Positions 17,192 through 27,427 of a stretch of DNA of 32,541 nucleotides are shown piece by piece (the first letter of the stretch is position 1; every line of letters begins with the position of its first letter). The DNA lies in contig JACQVD010000162.1 of NCBI GenBank assembly GCA_016209945.1, positions 1 to 32,541 on the forward strand, in the 5' to 3' direction. The notes beneath the pieces are model-generated. The model had not been told where the DNA came from and made no database searches. It saw only the letters and a list, made by a program, of their open reading frames with translations. A program made the translations under genes and the position numbers. Source of the DNA: Gemmatimonadota bacterium (lineage in GTDB: Bacteria; Gemmatimonadota; Gemmatimonadetes; Palauibacterales; KS3-K002).

Positions 17192-17243
17192 GGGGCCGGC
17201 CGGGGCTGATGCGACGGTCGTAGTGTTCGCGCCGGCCGGCCCC
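17192..17243. repeat. 12-bp perfect inverted repeat downstream of the tRNA
   Basis: GGGGCCGGCCGG (17192-17203) and CCGGCCGGCCCC (17232-17243). Confidence 0.75.
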
Positions 17244-17287
17244 ACCGCAGTACCCTCTCGGTTCTGTGCAACCGTTCTGGAGGCGCT

Positions 17288-18028
17288 ATGAGCTCCCATG
17301 CTCACAGCTGCACCCGCCGGTTCTTCCTCACACGAAGCCCCATCCTTGTCGGCTCCAGCGCCCTCTTTCCGGCATGCGAGCGGGATCCCTTCTCGCTGGA
17401 ACCCGACTCGGACGCGCCGCGAACCGACGGCCTTCACCTCTACATCGACGAGAGCGGCACGCCGTCGGGCGGTGGGATCTTCGTGGCCGGCGCCCTGGTC
17501 GCGCAGAACCCGGTTAAGCACGAGCGGAGGATTCAGCAGCTCAGGCGCGAGCATCGTTACTACACCGAGCTTCGCTACAGCAGCACCGACCGGTTCAGGG
17601 TCCCGTTCGCACGGGCCGTGATCCGTTACATCACGGGCGACCGGGACTTGCGTTTCATGGCTCGTGTGGCGGAAGGCGACGTCGCTGAGGGCTATGTGGA
17701 TCTGTACGCCACGTTGCTTCAGGAAACCGTCGCCGTCGAGGAGCCTTTCGTCGCCCATGTCGAGCGGCGCTCGAGCGGCGGACGCGACCGTCTGCTGCAA
17801 CAGGAGCTTCTCACTCGGGTTCGGAACCTGCGCCGGGTCGAGATCATCGACGGCTCTGCGGGCAACGAATTGGGCCAGGTGGCGGACCTGTTGACCGGCA
17901 GCATTTATGGGGAGATGAGCGGCGTGCGCGACCGGGCAAAGGCCGGGCTCCTTGCTGAGCTGAGGTCGCAGCTCGGTGTGAGCCGTCTCCTCCACGCCTC
18001 CGTCGCCGGCTTCCGATGCACGGTATGA
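17288..18028 (+). CDS. DUF3800-like protein with N-terminal Tat/lipoprotein-like leader
   Basis: LHLYIDESGTPSGGGIFVAGALV at the domain start and NELGQVADLLTGSIYGE near the C-terminus match DUF3800 features; preceded by TRRFFLTRSPILVGSSALFPAC. Confidence 0.65.
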   Translation: MSSHAHSCTRRFFLTRSPILVGSSALFPACERDPFSLEPDSDAPRTDGLHLYIDESGTPSGGGIFVAGALVAQNPVKHERRIQQLRREHRYYTELRYSSTDRFRVPFARAVIRYITGDRDLRFMARVAEGDVAEGYVDLYATLLQETVAVEEPFVAHVERRSSGGRDRLLQQELLTRVRNLRRVEIIDGSAGNELGQVADLLTGSIYGEMSGVRDRAKAGLLAELRSQLGVSRLLHASVAGFRCTV

Positions 18029-18044
18029 ATCGAGCCTAGGCCGC

Positions 18045-18356
18045 CTACGCGGCGGCCGGCTTCGGCCGCCGATGGAAGAGCCACCAAACGAGGAGCGCCA
18101 CGAGAAAGAGCGGTGCCGCGAGGATCGCGAGCGCGAACCCCAGTTTCAGGCCCACAGCGAGCAGGACCCCCAAACCGAGCGCGCCCGCCAGGCCCGCTAT
18201 AACGAGGGCCAGGATCACCCCGCCGACCACGAGCAGGACCGCGAACACGATCCCGCCGACGACTCCGCCCAGCGCCAGGAGCACGGTGAGCACCACGGCG
18301 CCCACCACGAGCGCCACGAGGAGCCCGACCCCGAGCACGAAAAGTTCGAACATCAT
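18045..18356 (-). CDS. Small hydrophobic membrane protein
   Basis: 103 aa, nearly all hydrophobic/Gly-rich; compact operon position after the toast-rack-like gene. Confidence 0.65.
   Translation of the reverse strand: MMFELFVLGVGLLVALVVGAVVLTVLLALGGVVGGIVFAVLLVVGGVILALVIAGLAGALGLGVLLAVGLKLGFALAILAAPLFLVALLVWWLFHRRPKPAAA
18050..18071. terminator. Possible bidirectional hairpin between convergent genes
   Basis: CGGCGGCCG-GCTT-CGGCCGCCG, 9-bp perfect stem with 4-nt loop; no U-tract; overlaps the 3' end of the minus-strand ORF. Confidence 0.35.
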
Positions 18357-18363
18357 CGTCTCC

Positions 18364-19212
18364 TTATCTCGTGCGCTCCACCTCCACGGAGCCCAGCGCA
18401 GCGTCGATCGAGATCGTCAACTTGTGCGGCGCTTCCGGCCAGTTCTCGCTCACCCACCGCTTCCCCTGACGGACCATCCCGGAGGCGCTGAACGAGATCA
18501 GGAACGTGTCCTTCTCGATCGTCACGCCCACGGCCTCGGGCACCCGGAGTGTGAGGGAGCCGATGCCCATGCTGACGTCCACCACCATGTCGCCGGACCA
18601 GACGCCGCCGAAGTCGAGCGTGAGATCGCCGACGCCGCCGTCGAAATCCAGCTTCGCGCAGCGCGCGTTCCCGAGGCCCTCGACGCGGAACGCCGCGACG
18701 CCCGCATTGAAGGAGCAACGCTCGATCGTCGCCCCGTTCGGCTGGCTGAAGCGCACCGTCGCGTCGCTCGCCCCCGTGTTCACTGAGAGGGCGGTGATGC
18801 GCATCCCGCCCAGCTCGATGTCGGCCTCACCGGCGCCGAAGTCGAGATCGAGTTCCACGGGGATGTCGGGCGCCAGCTGTAGACTCAAGGAGCCGGCCTT
18901 CCGTTTGAGCCCCCGAAGCGAGAACCCGTCCTTCGAGCGGAGCCCCAGCCGGAGCGTCCCAACGCCGCCGTCCTGCCTGAACTCGCGCCTGGGTTCGGAG
19001 CGGTCCGCGTCGTAGCGCAGCTCCGCGTGGTAGAGGGTCCCCGGACTGCCCGGCCGGATGGAGAGCTCACCCGCGCCGTACTCCACATCCACGCGCAGCG
19101 CACGCTCGCCATGGCGCTGCCGGCTGACGACGAGCGTCTGCCACGTTTGCCCGCTGGCCGTGCACGCGACGGCCGCGAGCAGGGCGACGGCGGCCGCGAG
19201 GCTCCTATGCAC
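18364..19212 (-). CDS. Secreted toast-rack/LiaF-like beta-repeat protein
   Basis: Signal-like HRSLAAAVALLAAVACTASGQ; VDVEYGAGELSIRPG, LDFGAGEADIELGGM, LDFDGGVGDLTLDFGG, VDVSMGIGSLTLRVPEAVGV repeats. Confidence 0.7.
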   Translation of the reverse strand: MHRSLAAAVALLAAVACTASGQTWQTLVVSRQRHGERALRVDVEYGAGELSIRPGSPGTLYHAELRYDADRSEPRREFRQDGGVGTLRLGLRSKDGFSLRGLKRKAGSLSLQLAPDIPVELDLDFGAGEADIELGGMRITALSVNTGASDATVRFSQPNGATIERCSFNAGVAAFRVEGLGNARCAKLDFDGGVGDLTLDFGGVWSGDMVVDVSMGIGSLTLRVPEAVGVTIEKDTFLISFSASGMVRQGKRWVSENWPEAPHKLTISIDAALGSVEVERTR

Positions 19213-20791
19213 CGGCCGATCCCTCCGGTCCGGTGGCGGGCGTCGGGCCCGCCGACACCGGAGCAGCAGCCGGCAATGGCGTCCGGCCGGCGAAGTCGCG
19301 GCGCGTCCCGAACCGTGACAGGACCACAGCACCGAGGCCCGCCGTCGCCGCCATCCATGTGAGCAGCCACGCGGCGACCAGCACGAGGATGCCCAGGAGC
19401 CCAAGGAACCTGCCGCCCATCCTGGCAAAGCCGCCGAGGACGAAAAGGCCCAAGAGCAAGCCGAGCCCAACGAGCAGCCGGGCGTACGGGTGCGACCATC
19501 GGACCCGCTCGGCCACGGCCGGCTGGGCCAGGAAATTCGCGCCCGCGGCCATCGCCACAGCCAGGTAGCCCAGAAGGCCGCCAAGCACCATCGCGAGGAC
19601 ATACACCGGGATCGCAGGGATGGTCACAAACAACAACGTGAGGATCAGCAACGCGATCGGGAAAACCGCCTCCGCCACGAGCCCCATCAGCAGCGACCGC
19701 CCGAAACTCGCCGCGAGCGTGTCGGCCACCATCTCGAGCTTCGACTTCAGGAACGAGAAGGCGACGGCGAAGAGCCCCAGAAGCGCGAAGAAGACGTAGA
19801 TGGCGACGGTGCTCAGCACCATCTGCACGCCCGACACGATGTTGTGGAACGCGCCCCGCACAAAGCGGACCGGCGCGGGCCGCGTCACATGACGCAACGT
19901 GCGGAGCGGGCGGAGCACCGCCACGCCCGAGATCTCGGAGATGGCGCCGCGGACCTCCGCACCCTCGTTCTCGATCGAGCCGTCGATCGCGAGCGCGTCG
20001 CCCTGGATGAGGGCACCGGGCCTGAGACGGACTTCTTTCTGGATCACGAGGAGGTCGCCCTTCACGACGCCCGCGATCCTCCCCTCCGTGTCCCACAGGA
20101 TGAGGCTCCCTTCAAGGGTGTCGCCTTCAGGGAGCTCGTATAGAGAGGCGAAGGCCACGACCTTGATGGGCGGCTCCAGCCGTTCCAGGCGGTCCTTGAG
20201 CTGAGCCGTGAGGTCGAGCCCCAGGTCTTCGACGATGTCCACGACATCGGCGAGGCTCTCGATCTCGACGACGACGCCACCGCGCGCTCGTTCACGCCTC
20301 GCACGGGGCGCGGCTGGTGCGGCTGGCGCTTGGATCGTGTCCTGCGCCCCCGTCGCCGCTGCTGGCGGCGCCGCGGGGGTTGGCTCTGTGGGGGCCATCC
20401 ACTCCAGCCCATCGAGCGCCCCGCGCACGGCGCGAAGGGCCTCGGCATCACCGCTCGTCACCTGCATCGCGGCGAGAGCGCTGTACGCGGCCGCGCCGGG
20501 CCGTCCCTCCTGTAGCCCCTCGAGGAACGACCGCCACGCGGTCTCGAGCACTCCACCGCGCTCGTACGTCGCGGCCCGCTGCCCGTCCAGGAGCAGCCGC
20601 CCCCCGCCGAACTCGACGGAGCGGCTGCGCCCGTCCTCGAGCTCGACCTCGACGCGCGCTCTGTCGGAGCCGAGCGCGACTTCGAGCGAGACGACTCGCT
20701 GCGCCTGCGCCTGCGGCGCCCAGCCCAGACTCCAAGCGCTGGCGGCAAGGAGCGCGGCCCACGACACCCACATCATCTTCTTCTTACGCAT
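19205..20791 (-). CDS. Membrane protein with bactofilin-like polymer-forming segment
   Basis: Signal peptide; EGSLILWDTEGRIAGVVKGDLLVIQKEVRLRPGALIQGDALAIDGSIENEGAEVRGAI beta-helix-like; multiple TM helices in C-terminal half. Confidence 0.65.
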   Translation of the reverse strand: MRKKKMMWVSWAALLAASAWSLGWAPQAQAQRVVSLEVALGSDRARVEVELEDGRSRSVEFGGGRLLLDGQRAATYERGGVLETAWRSFLEGLQEGRPGAAAYSALAAMQVTSGDAEALRAVRGALDGLEWMAPTEPTPAAPPAAATGAQDTIQAPAAPAAPRARRERARGGVVVEIESLADVVDIVEDLGLDLTAQLKDRLERLEPPIKVVAFASLYELPEGDTLEGSLILWDTEGRIAGVVKGDLLVIQKEVRLRPGALIQGDALAIDGSIENEGAEVRGAISEISGVAVLRPLRTLRHVTRPAPVRFVRGAFHNIVSGVQMVLSTVAIYVFFALLGLFAVAFSFLKSKLEMVADTLAASFGRSLLMGLVAEAVFPIALLILTLLFVTIPAIPVYVLAMVLGGLLGYLAVAMAAGANFLAQPAVAERVRWSHPYARLLVGLGLLLGLFVLGGFARMGGRFLGLLGILVLVAAWLLTWMAATAGLGAVVLSRFGTRRDFAGRTPLPAAAPVSAGPTPATGPEGSAGA

Positions 20792-21392
20792 ACGACCTCA
20801 CCCTTGCCGTCGGCCCGGCGAGCCGGTAGAGGGTCCACGCGCCCCACGTGGCGAAGGCGCCGAAGATTGCCCACAGGAGGAGCAGCGGCACGGCGTAGGT
20901 GCCGACGCCGCTCAGAGTGATCACCTCGGCCACGCGCACGATCCCGCCCCAGAACGCGTCCCGGAGCTCGCCGGCCGCCCATGTCAGGATTCCGCCCGGC
21001 GTCGCTCCCGCCCGGCGATAGAGCCAGAAGAGCGCGGCGGCGACCCCGCCGGTCCACAGCGCCCCTGCGCCCGCGGCGGCCGGCACGAGCCGGCGAGCCC
21101 AGCCCGGAACGCGCACCGCCCGCCGCGCGGCCTTCCCAGGCGCCGCTGCCGCCCCTGCCGCCCCAACGACCAGCCGGCTCAGGACCCGCTCGGCAAACCC
21201 CTGGGCTGGCGGGAGTTGCGGGAGGGCGGAGAGCTGGAGGAAGAGACTCTGCCACTCGGAGAGGCGCGCCCGGCAGGCGGGACAGGCCGCGAGATGCCGG
21301 TCGGCCGACGCCCGCGCGGCGCCCGCCAGATCCGCATCGGCGTAGCGCTCGAGGAGCTCGTCGCTCAGGTGCTGGTCTCGGTCGTTTCGCAT
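20784..21392 (-). CDS. Anti-sigma factor with putative zinc finger (zf-HC2)
   Basis: ADRHLAACPACRARLSEW (HxxxCxxC), TM segments, adjacent to ECF sigma gene. Confidence 0.85.
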   Translation of the reverse strand: MRNDRDQHLSDELLERYADADLAGAARASADRHLAACPACRARLSEWQSLFLQLSALPQLPPAQGFAERVLSRLVVGAAGAAAAPGKAARRAVRVPGWARRLVPAAAGAGALWTGGVAAALFWLYRRAGATPGGILTWAAGELRDAFWGGIVRVAEVITLSGVGTYAVPLLLLWAIFGAFATWGAWTLYRLAGPTARVRSYA

Positions 21393-21443
21393 GGTTTCGC
21401 CTCAATCTCCATATGTCCTTACGGCTGACTTTCGCCCCCGGTT

Positions 21444-22034
21444 TCACTCCCGGAGATGGCCCAGCATCGCCTTGAGCTCCGCCCGGGCCCGGTGCAGGTA
21501 CGTCTTCACCGTCCCGATGGGGAGGTCCATGATCTCCGCGATCTCCTCGTAGGCGCGGCCTTCGACGTGCCGCAGCAGGACCGCCGTCCTGTAGGCCGGG
21601 CGGAGCCGCCCGATCGCTTGTTCAATGGCACTGCCGAGCTCGCGGGCCTCGTACGCTGCCTCGGGCGACGCGCCGGGCGCCGCCACGGCGAGCTCCGACT
21701 CCCGCGCCTCCTCGGCGTCGAGCGCATACGGCGACCCGTGGATCGAGAGCGTGTCCACGCGTCGCCGCCGGAGGTGGTCGATGGCGTGGTTGTGGGCGAT
21801 CTTGAAGATCCACGAGGAGACTTTGTAGCGCGGATCGAAGCGGTCGAGGTTCTGAAACGCCTTGACGAAGGCTTCCTGGGCGAGATCCTCGGCGGTCTCA
21901 CGGTGGCGCACGAGCCGGAAGATGAGAGAAAAGACGGGACGCTCGAAGCGGCGGATGAGCTCCCGCAACGCGGCCTCGTCGCCGCTCCGGGCCTGAGCAA
22001 CCAGTTCGCGGTCATCGAGCCGGGGGGTGTCCAC
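21444..22034 (-). CDS. ECF-family RNA polymerase sigma factor
   Basis: PVFSLIFRLVRHRETAEDLAQEAFVKAFQNLDRFDPRYKVSSWIFKIAHNHAIDHLRRRR; EGRAYEEIAEIMDLPIGTVKTYLHRARAELKAML. Confidence 0.96.
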   Translation of the reverse strand: MDTPRLDDRELVAQARSGDEAALRELIRRFERPVFSLIFRLVRHRETAEDLAQEAFVKAFQNLDRFDPRYKVSSWIFKIAHNHAIDHLRRRRVDTLSIHGSPYALDAEEARESELAVAAPGASPEAAYEARELGSAIEQAIGRLRPAYRTAVLLRHVEGRAYEEIAEIMDLPIGTVKTYLHRARAELKAMLGHLRE

Positions 22035-22153
22035 CGAGCCTTCCGCAGACGGTGTTCCTCCACACCTGCCGCACCCTACGTGGTCCCCGCGCCCGCGGTT
22101 TCGGCGCGTGTTGCTGCCAGGCGGCCGCGTCGGTAACTTCCGCGCGCACCGCG

Positions 22154-22894
22154 ATGCCCAAGACCCATCCCGTCTCGTCGCCCGTCTACGCGCGAGGTTC
22201 CGAGAAGGCGGCCCAGGTCCGGGCGATGTTCTCGGCGATCGCTCCGCGCTACGATGTCCTGAACCATCTCCTGAGCCTGAACCTGGATCGAAGGTGGCGT
22301 CGCCGCGCCGTGGACCGCCTCGCCTGGGAGCGGGCGCCTGCGGGCGTGTATCTGGACGCGTGCAGCGGTACGTTCGATCTCGCCCTGGAGCTCGCGCGCC
22401 GGCCCGCGTTCACCGGCGCCGTCTTGGGTGTCGATTTCTCGGGCCCCATGCTGCGGCAGGGTCTCCGGAAGATTGCGGGCACTCGCGTTCGCCCGGTGTG
22501 TGCCGACGCGCTCGATCTCCCGTTTCCGGATCGGAGCCTCGACGGTGCCATGGTCGCGTTCGGGATCCGCAATCTGGCGGATCTCACGGCCGGCTTCCGG
22601 GAACTGAGTCGTGTGCTTCGCCGCGGCGCCCGCCTCGTCGTCCTGGAGTTCGCGACGCCGGCCCGAGGACCGTGGCGCGGCGTCTACCTCTTGTATTTCA
22701 GGCGCGTGCTTCCCGTGGTCGGACGCTGGATTTCGCAACATAACTTCGCGTATCGCTACCTTCCAGAGTCCGTCCTCCTCTTCGAGTCGCCCGAGGAGCT
22801 GGGCGATACGATGCGATCGGCGGGCTTCGAGGGCGTTGCGATCGAGCGCCTGACGGGCGGCGCCGTCGCCCTCCTGCGCGGGGAGAGGGCCTGA
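22154..22894 (+). CDS. UbiE/MenG-family quinone methyltransferase
   Basis: VRAMFSAIAPRYDVLNHLLSLNLDRRWRR; YLDACSGTFDLALEL; DGAMVAFGIRNLADLTAGFRELSRVLRRGARLVVLEF. Confidence 0.93.
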   Translation: MPKTHPVSSPVYARGSEKAAQVRAMFSAIAPRYDVLNHLLSLNLDRRWRRRAVDRLAWERAPAGVYLDACSGTFDLALELARRPAFTGAVLGVDFSGPMLRQGLRKIAGTRVRPVCADALDLPFPDRSLDGAMVAFGIRNLADLTAGFRELSRVLRRGARLVVLEFATPARGPWRGVYLLYFRRVLPVVGRWISQHNFAYRYLPESVLLFESPEELGDTMRSAGFEGVAIERLTGGAVALLRGERA

Positions 22895-24388
22895 GTGGCA
22901 TACCGCAACCTCCGTGAGTTCCTAACGGATCTCGAGCGCCGCGGGGAGCTCGTGCGCGTCCGGCGGCCGGTCTCCGTGGATCGCGAGATCACCGAGATCG
23001 CCGACCGGTGCATGAAGAGCGATGGCGGCGGGCCCGCGCTCCTGTTCGAAGACGCGCGCCTGCTCGATGGGTCGAGGAGTGCATTCCCGGTCGCCATCAA
23101 CCTATTCGGCAGTCACACACGGATGGGCATGGCGCTCGGGATCGAGCGCCTCGACGAGATCGGCCGGCGCATCGAGGAACTCCTGAAGCTCGGGATCCCG
23201 GAAGGGTTCGTCGAGAAGCTCGCGCTCCTTCCCAAGCTGGCCGAGCTCGCGAAGTACCCGCCGCGCAGGGAGAAGGGGAAGCCGCCCTGCCAGGAGGTCG
23301 TGCTGCGCGGGGACGACGCGGACACGACGCGGCTCCCGCACCTCAAGTGCTGGCCGGAGGACGGCGGCGCGTACATCACCTTCCCGATGGTGGTGACGGT
23401 GGATCCGCGGACGGGAACCCGGAACGTCGGCCTCTACCGGATCCAGATCCTCGACGCGCGGCGGCTCGCCATGCACTGGCAGCGGCATAAGGTGGGCGCT
23501 GCCCACTGGCGGGAGATGGGCGCCCGGGGCGAGCGCATGCCAGTGGCGATCGCGCTGGGCGCGGACCCGGCGACGATGTACAGCGCGAGCGCCCCTCTCC
23601 CGCCTCAGGTGGACGAGTACATCTTCGCCGGGTTCCTGCGGCGCGAGCCCGTCCCCCTGGCGAGGTGTGTGACCTCGGATCTCCTGGTCCCTGCGGAGTC
23701 GGAGATCGTGATCGAGGGGAGCATCGACCCCGCGGAGCCCCTCGTCATGGAGGGCCCGTTTGGCGACCATACGGGCTTCTATTCCCTCGCCGACCTCTAT
23801 CCGTGCGTGCATGTGGAGGCGATCACGCACCGCAGGGACGCCATCTACCCGGCGACGATCGTCGGCCGGCCGCCGATGGAGGACTACTACCTCGGCCACG
23901 CCACGGAGCGGATCTTCCTCCCGCTCATCCGCACGGTGCTCCCCGAGGTGGTGGACATCCACATGCCGCCCGAGGGGATCTTCCACAACCTCGTGTTCGT
24001 GGGCATCGACAAGCAGTATCCCGGCCACGCGTGGAAGGTGATGCACGGGCTCTGGGGGATGGGCCTCCTGTCGCTCGCCAAGGTGATCGTCGTCGTGGAT
24101 CGCGACACGGATGTGCAGAACACCGAGGAGGTGTGGTGGGTGGCGCTCAACCACATCGACCCGGAGCGCGACGTGCGCTTCGTCCTCGGGCCGATGGATG
24201 TCCTCGATCACTCCTCGAGGGCGTTCACGTTCGGATCGAAGATGGGGATCGATGCCACCCGGAAATGGCAGGAGGAGGGGTTCGAGCGCGAGTGGCCGGG
24301 GAGGATCGTCATGGACGAAGCCACGAAGCAGACGATCGACCGCCTCTGGCCGGAGTTGGGGATCCGGCTGCGGGGGCGCGGGGAATGA
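22895..24388 (+). CDS. UbiD-family decarboxylase
   Basis: [78 protein letters not shown]. Confidence 0.95.
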   Translation: MAYRNLREFLTDLERRGELVRVRRPVSVDREITEIADRCMKSDGGGPALLFEDARLLDGSRSAFPVAINLFGSHTRMGMALGIERLDEIGRRIEELLKLGIPEGFVEKLALLPKLAELAKYPPRREKGKPPCQEVVLRGDDADTTRLPHLKCWPEDGGAYITFPMVVTVDPRTGTRNVGLYRIQILDARRLAMHWQRHKVGAAHWREMGARGERMPVAIALGADPATMYSASAPLPPQVDEYIFAGFLRREPVPLARCVTSDLLVPAESEIVIEGSIDPAEPLVMEGPFGDHTGFYSLADLYPCVHVEAITHRRDAIYPATIVGRPPMEDYYLGHATERIFLPLIRTVLPEVVDIHMPPEGIFHNLVFVGIDKQYPGHAWKVMHGLWGMGLLSLAKVIVVVDRDTDVQNTEEVWWVALNHIDPERDVRFVLGPMDVLDHSSRAFTFGSKMGIDATRKWQEEGFEREWPGRIVMDEATKQTIDRLWPELGIRLRGRGE

Positions 24389-26529
24389 CGGGCAACGGCG
24401 GCGTCTCCGACCGCCCCGCAAGCCGGCGGGAGCTGCCCCAGAGGCTCGTCCTCTTCGGTGGAGGCGCTGCCCTTGTCCTCGTCGGGGTTGCGGTCGCGGG
24501 GTCGCTCCGCGTGGTTGAGCGCGTGCTCGTCCCCGCGGTCGAGGATCGGATGCGTGAGACGGCGACGCGCGTGGCGGACGTGGTCGAGCGTGAGGTGCGG
24601 GCTGCGCAGGACGCGCTGGCCCAGCTTGCGGCGTCACCGGTGCTCGCCGCCGCGGCGCTGGAAGGGGCGCGGCGGGCGGCCGACAGGGGCCTGCCGGCGC
24701 TGTCGGTGGAGCAGGCAGAGGCCCTGGCACCGCCTTCGAAATCGCTGGACGTCGATCCCGGCGCGTCCGACTACGTCCGGCGCGTGCAGTCGGCGTCGAA
24801 GTTCGCCGAGCTGTTCGTCACGGACGTGTACGGCCACGTCGTCGCGGGGAGCAATCCGACGGAGGACTTCGTCCAGCGCGACGAGGTGTGGTGGCAGAGG
24901 GCCGCGGCGGGCGAGCTCTTCGTTTCCGATGCGCGGTGGGATCCCTCGGCGCAGGTCCCCTCCCTCGAGATGGCGGCACCGTTGCGCACGCAGGAGGGCG
25001 CTCCGCCGGTCGGTGTGGTGAAGGCGGTGTTCGATCTCACGGCACTGTGGGCGGCCGTGCAGGCGATGCAGCCGGGTCGCGGCGGATATGTGCAGATCCT
25101 CGATGCGGCGGGCCGGATCGTCGCTGATCCCGATCGGGCACGCGTCATGGAGGCCTTTCCGCAGACGGCGCTCCTGCGGGCGCCAGCGGGGATGATCGTA
25201 AAGGCGGCTGGGGCGGGAGGCGTTCGGGAGGTGGGAGCGGTGCAACGCGCGCTGCGTGGCCGCTGGACGGTGCTCGCGTGGCTGCCTGAAGACGAGGCGT
25301 ACCGCGCGGTCGAGCGTGCGCGGGCCACGATCCTTGGCACGGCGGGGCTCGTGCTCCTCTTGGCCGGGACGACCGTCGTGCTGGCCGGCTCGTGGGTCGC
25401 GCGGCGGGTGACGGCGCCCGTCCGTGCGCTTGCCAGCGGGGCCCGCCGCGTGGCCGAAGGGGACCTTACGGCGCCGGTGCCTTCCGCGGGTGCCGTCCCC
25501 GAGGTTGCCGGCTTGGCCCGCGCGCTGGGTGCGATGGTGGACCGGCTGCGTGGGCTCGTGTCGTCGATCGTGGGGTCCGCGGTCGAGACGGAGCGGCGGT
25601 CCCATGAGATCGGCGCGGCCGTCGCGCAGTTCAGGGCGGCAACCGCGGAGATGCGCACGATGGTCTCGCGCCTCACGCGGGACGCGTCCGCTCACTCGGA
25701 TGCGCTCGCGCGGGTGGAAACCTCGGCGGAGGCGATGCGAACGCTTGCGGCACGGCTCGCGGAGGGGTCGGAGCAGTCGAAGGAACGGAGCGCCCGGCTG
25801 CGGCTCCTGGCCGAGCGACATCGCACGGAGGTCGAGCAGAGCCGGACTGTGATCCAGGCGATGGCGGAGCAGGCGATGCAGGCCGCGGCGCGGCTGCGGG
25901 AGTTCGTCGAAGCGTCGCGTGAGCTCGCTGAGTTCGTGGAGGTGATCCGCGGGCTCGCCCGCAAGACGAATCTCCTGGCGTTGAACGCGGCGATCGAAGC
26001 CGCGCGGGCGGGGGAGGACGCCCGGGGATTCGCGGCGCTGGCGGAGGACATCCGCAAACTCTCCGAGCAGGCGGGCCAGGCCGCGGAGCGCGTTCGCAAG
26101 GCGTCGGGCTCGCTCCTGGAACGAGTCGAGGACGCGCGCGGAGCGGTCGAGCAGGTGAACGAGACGACACAGACGATCGACTCGGTCGTCCGTGCCATGG
26201 GCGAGAGCTTCGAGCAGGTCACCCGCGGGATGGCAGACGCCGAGGCGTGGGCGGCGGACGTGGCGGGTGCGAGCCACGAGTTGGACGCGAGCGTCGGGGG
26301 GATGGCACCGCGTCTCGCGGAGCTCGCGGCGGGGATCCAGGAGTTCGTCGCCGCCATGGAGCAGATGGCGGCCGCGATGGGGCAGCAGACGACCTCGACG
26401 GGGGAGATCGCAGGGGCGCTCACGTCGCTGAACGAGGGCGCAGCCGAGCTCGCGCGGCTCGCCGCGCTGTTCAAGACGTCATCGACGGAGCGAGCGGTCG
26501 GCCCGGTGGCCGCGTCGGCGGATGGCTAG
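24385..26529 (+). CDS. Methyl-accepting chemotaxis protein
   Basis: Two TM segments flanking a periplasmic sensor region; HAMP-like segment; signalling tip [37 protein letters not shown]. Confidence 0.93.
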   Translation: MTGNGGVSDRPASRRELPQRLVLFGGGAALVLVGVAVAGSLRVVERVLVPAVEDRMRETATRVADVVEREVRAAQDALAQLAASPVLAAAALEGARRAADRGLPALSVEQAEALAPPSKSLDVDPGASDYVRRVQSASKFAELFVTDVYGHVVAGSNPTEDFVQRDEVWWQRAAAGELFVSDARWDPSAQVPSLEMAAPLRTQEGAPPVGVVKAVFDLTALWAAVQAMQPGRGGYVQILDAAGRIVADPDRARVMEAFPQTALLRAPAGMIVKAAGAGGVREVGAVQRALRGRWTVLAWLPEDEAYRAVERARATILGTAGLVLLLAGTTVVLAGSWVARRVTAPVRALASGARRVAEGDLTAPVPSAGAVPEVAGLARALGAMVDRLRGLVSSIVGSAVETERRSHEIGAAVAQFRAATAEMRTMVSRLTRDASAHSDALARVETSAEAMRTLAARLAEGSEQSKERSARLRLLAERHRTEVEQSRTVIQAMAEQAMQAAARLREFVEASRELAEFVEVIRGLARKTNLLALNAAIEAARAGEDARGFAALAEDIRKLSEQAGQAAERVRKASGSLLERVEDARGAVEQVNETTQTIDSVVRAMGESFEQVTRGMADAEAWAADVAGASHELDASVGGMAPRLAELAAGIQEFVAAMEQMAAAMGQQTTSTGEIAGALTSLNEGAAELARLAALFKTSSTERAVGPVAASADG

Positions 26530-27424
26530 GGCCGAGCTCGAACCTCAGACCTTCACGGGCCGGGCGCGCTGGGTCGCGTACTCCAACCTGGTGCGGCTCC
26601 CGCACACGCTCTTCGCGCTCCCGTTCGCCCTCGTCGGGGCCACCCTGGCGTCCTACACGTATGGGGTGACGCTCCGCCAGGTCTTCTGGATCGTTGTCGC
26701 TTTCACCGCCGCGCGCTTCGCCGCGATGGCGTTCAACCGTGTCATCGATCGCGACTACGATGCGGCGAACCCGAGAACCCGGCTGCGCGAGATCCCGGCG
26801 AGACGGATCTCGGTGCGCGAGACGAAGATCGCCGTGGCGGTGGCGTCGGGCGTCTTCGTTCTCTCTGCGGCGATGCTGAACCCGCTCTGTCTCGCGCTCT
26901 CACCCATCGCCCTGGCGTGGCTTCTCCTGTACAGCTACGCGAAGCGGTTCACGACGTGGACGCATCTCGCCCTCGGGATCGCCGATGGGCTGGCGCCCGC
27001 GGGCGCCTACCTCGCGGTGTCGGGCGCATGGAGCGATCCGTGGGTGCTGTTGCCGCTGCTCGCTCTCGGCGTCGGTCTCTGGGTCGGCGGGTTCGATATC
27101 CTGTATGCGCTCCAGGACGTGGAGTTCGACCGCAGGGTCGGGCTGCGTTCGATCCCCGCTCGCTGGGGCGAGCGGGCTGGCGTGTGGTCGGCGCGGGTGT
27201 ACCAGGGGCTCGCGGTCGTGGCGCTCGCGGTGGCGGGCCTCGTCTATCCGGCGACAGGCGCTCTCTACTTCGCGGGAGTGGCGGTCGTTGCCGCGCTCCT
27301 CATCTACGAGCATTCTCTCGTTCGGCCCGGCGATCTCTCGCGGCTGAACGCCGCGTTCTTCAACGTCAACGCGATCATCTCCGTGATCTTTTCGGTTTTC
27401 GTGATCGCGGATCGGATGGTTTGA
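26522..27424 (+). CDS. UbiA-family prenyltransferase
   Basis: [70 protein letters not shown]. Confidence 0.95.
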   Translation: MARAELEPQTFTGRARWVAYSNLVRLPHTLFALPFALVGATLASYTYGVTLRQVFWIVVAFTAARFAAMAFNRVIDRDYDAANPRTRLREIPARRISVRETKIAVAVASGVFVLSAAMLNPLCLALSPIALAWLLLYSYAKRFTTWTHLALGIADGLAPAGAYLAVSGAWSDPWVLLPLLALGVGLWVGGFDILYALQDVEFDRRVGLRSIPARWGERAGVWSARVYQGLAVVALAVAGLVYPATGALYFAGVAVVAALLIYEHSLVRPGDLSRLNAAFFNVNAIISVIFSVFVIADRMV

Positions 27425-27427
27425 TCG

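Noticed and set aside
17108-17995. 295-aa minus-strand ORF ending in SRGWDLNPRPPGYDPGEVPLLHPATT
   Set aside because: The tail is the antisense translation of the tRNA gene, a classic annotation artefact; the DUF3800-like gene occupies the plus strand.
23665-24384. N-terminal extension of the chemotaxis receptor ORF
   Set aside because: Overlaps the ubiD coding sequence out of frame; the receptor starts at ATG 24385 with a TM segment soon after.
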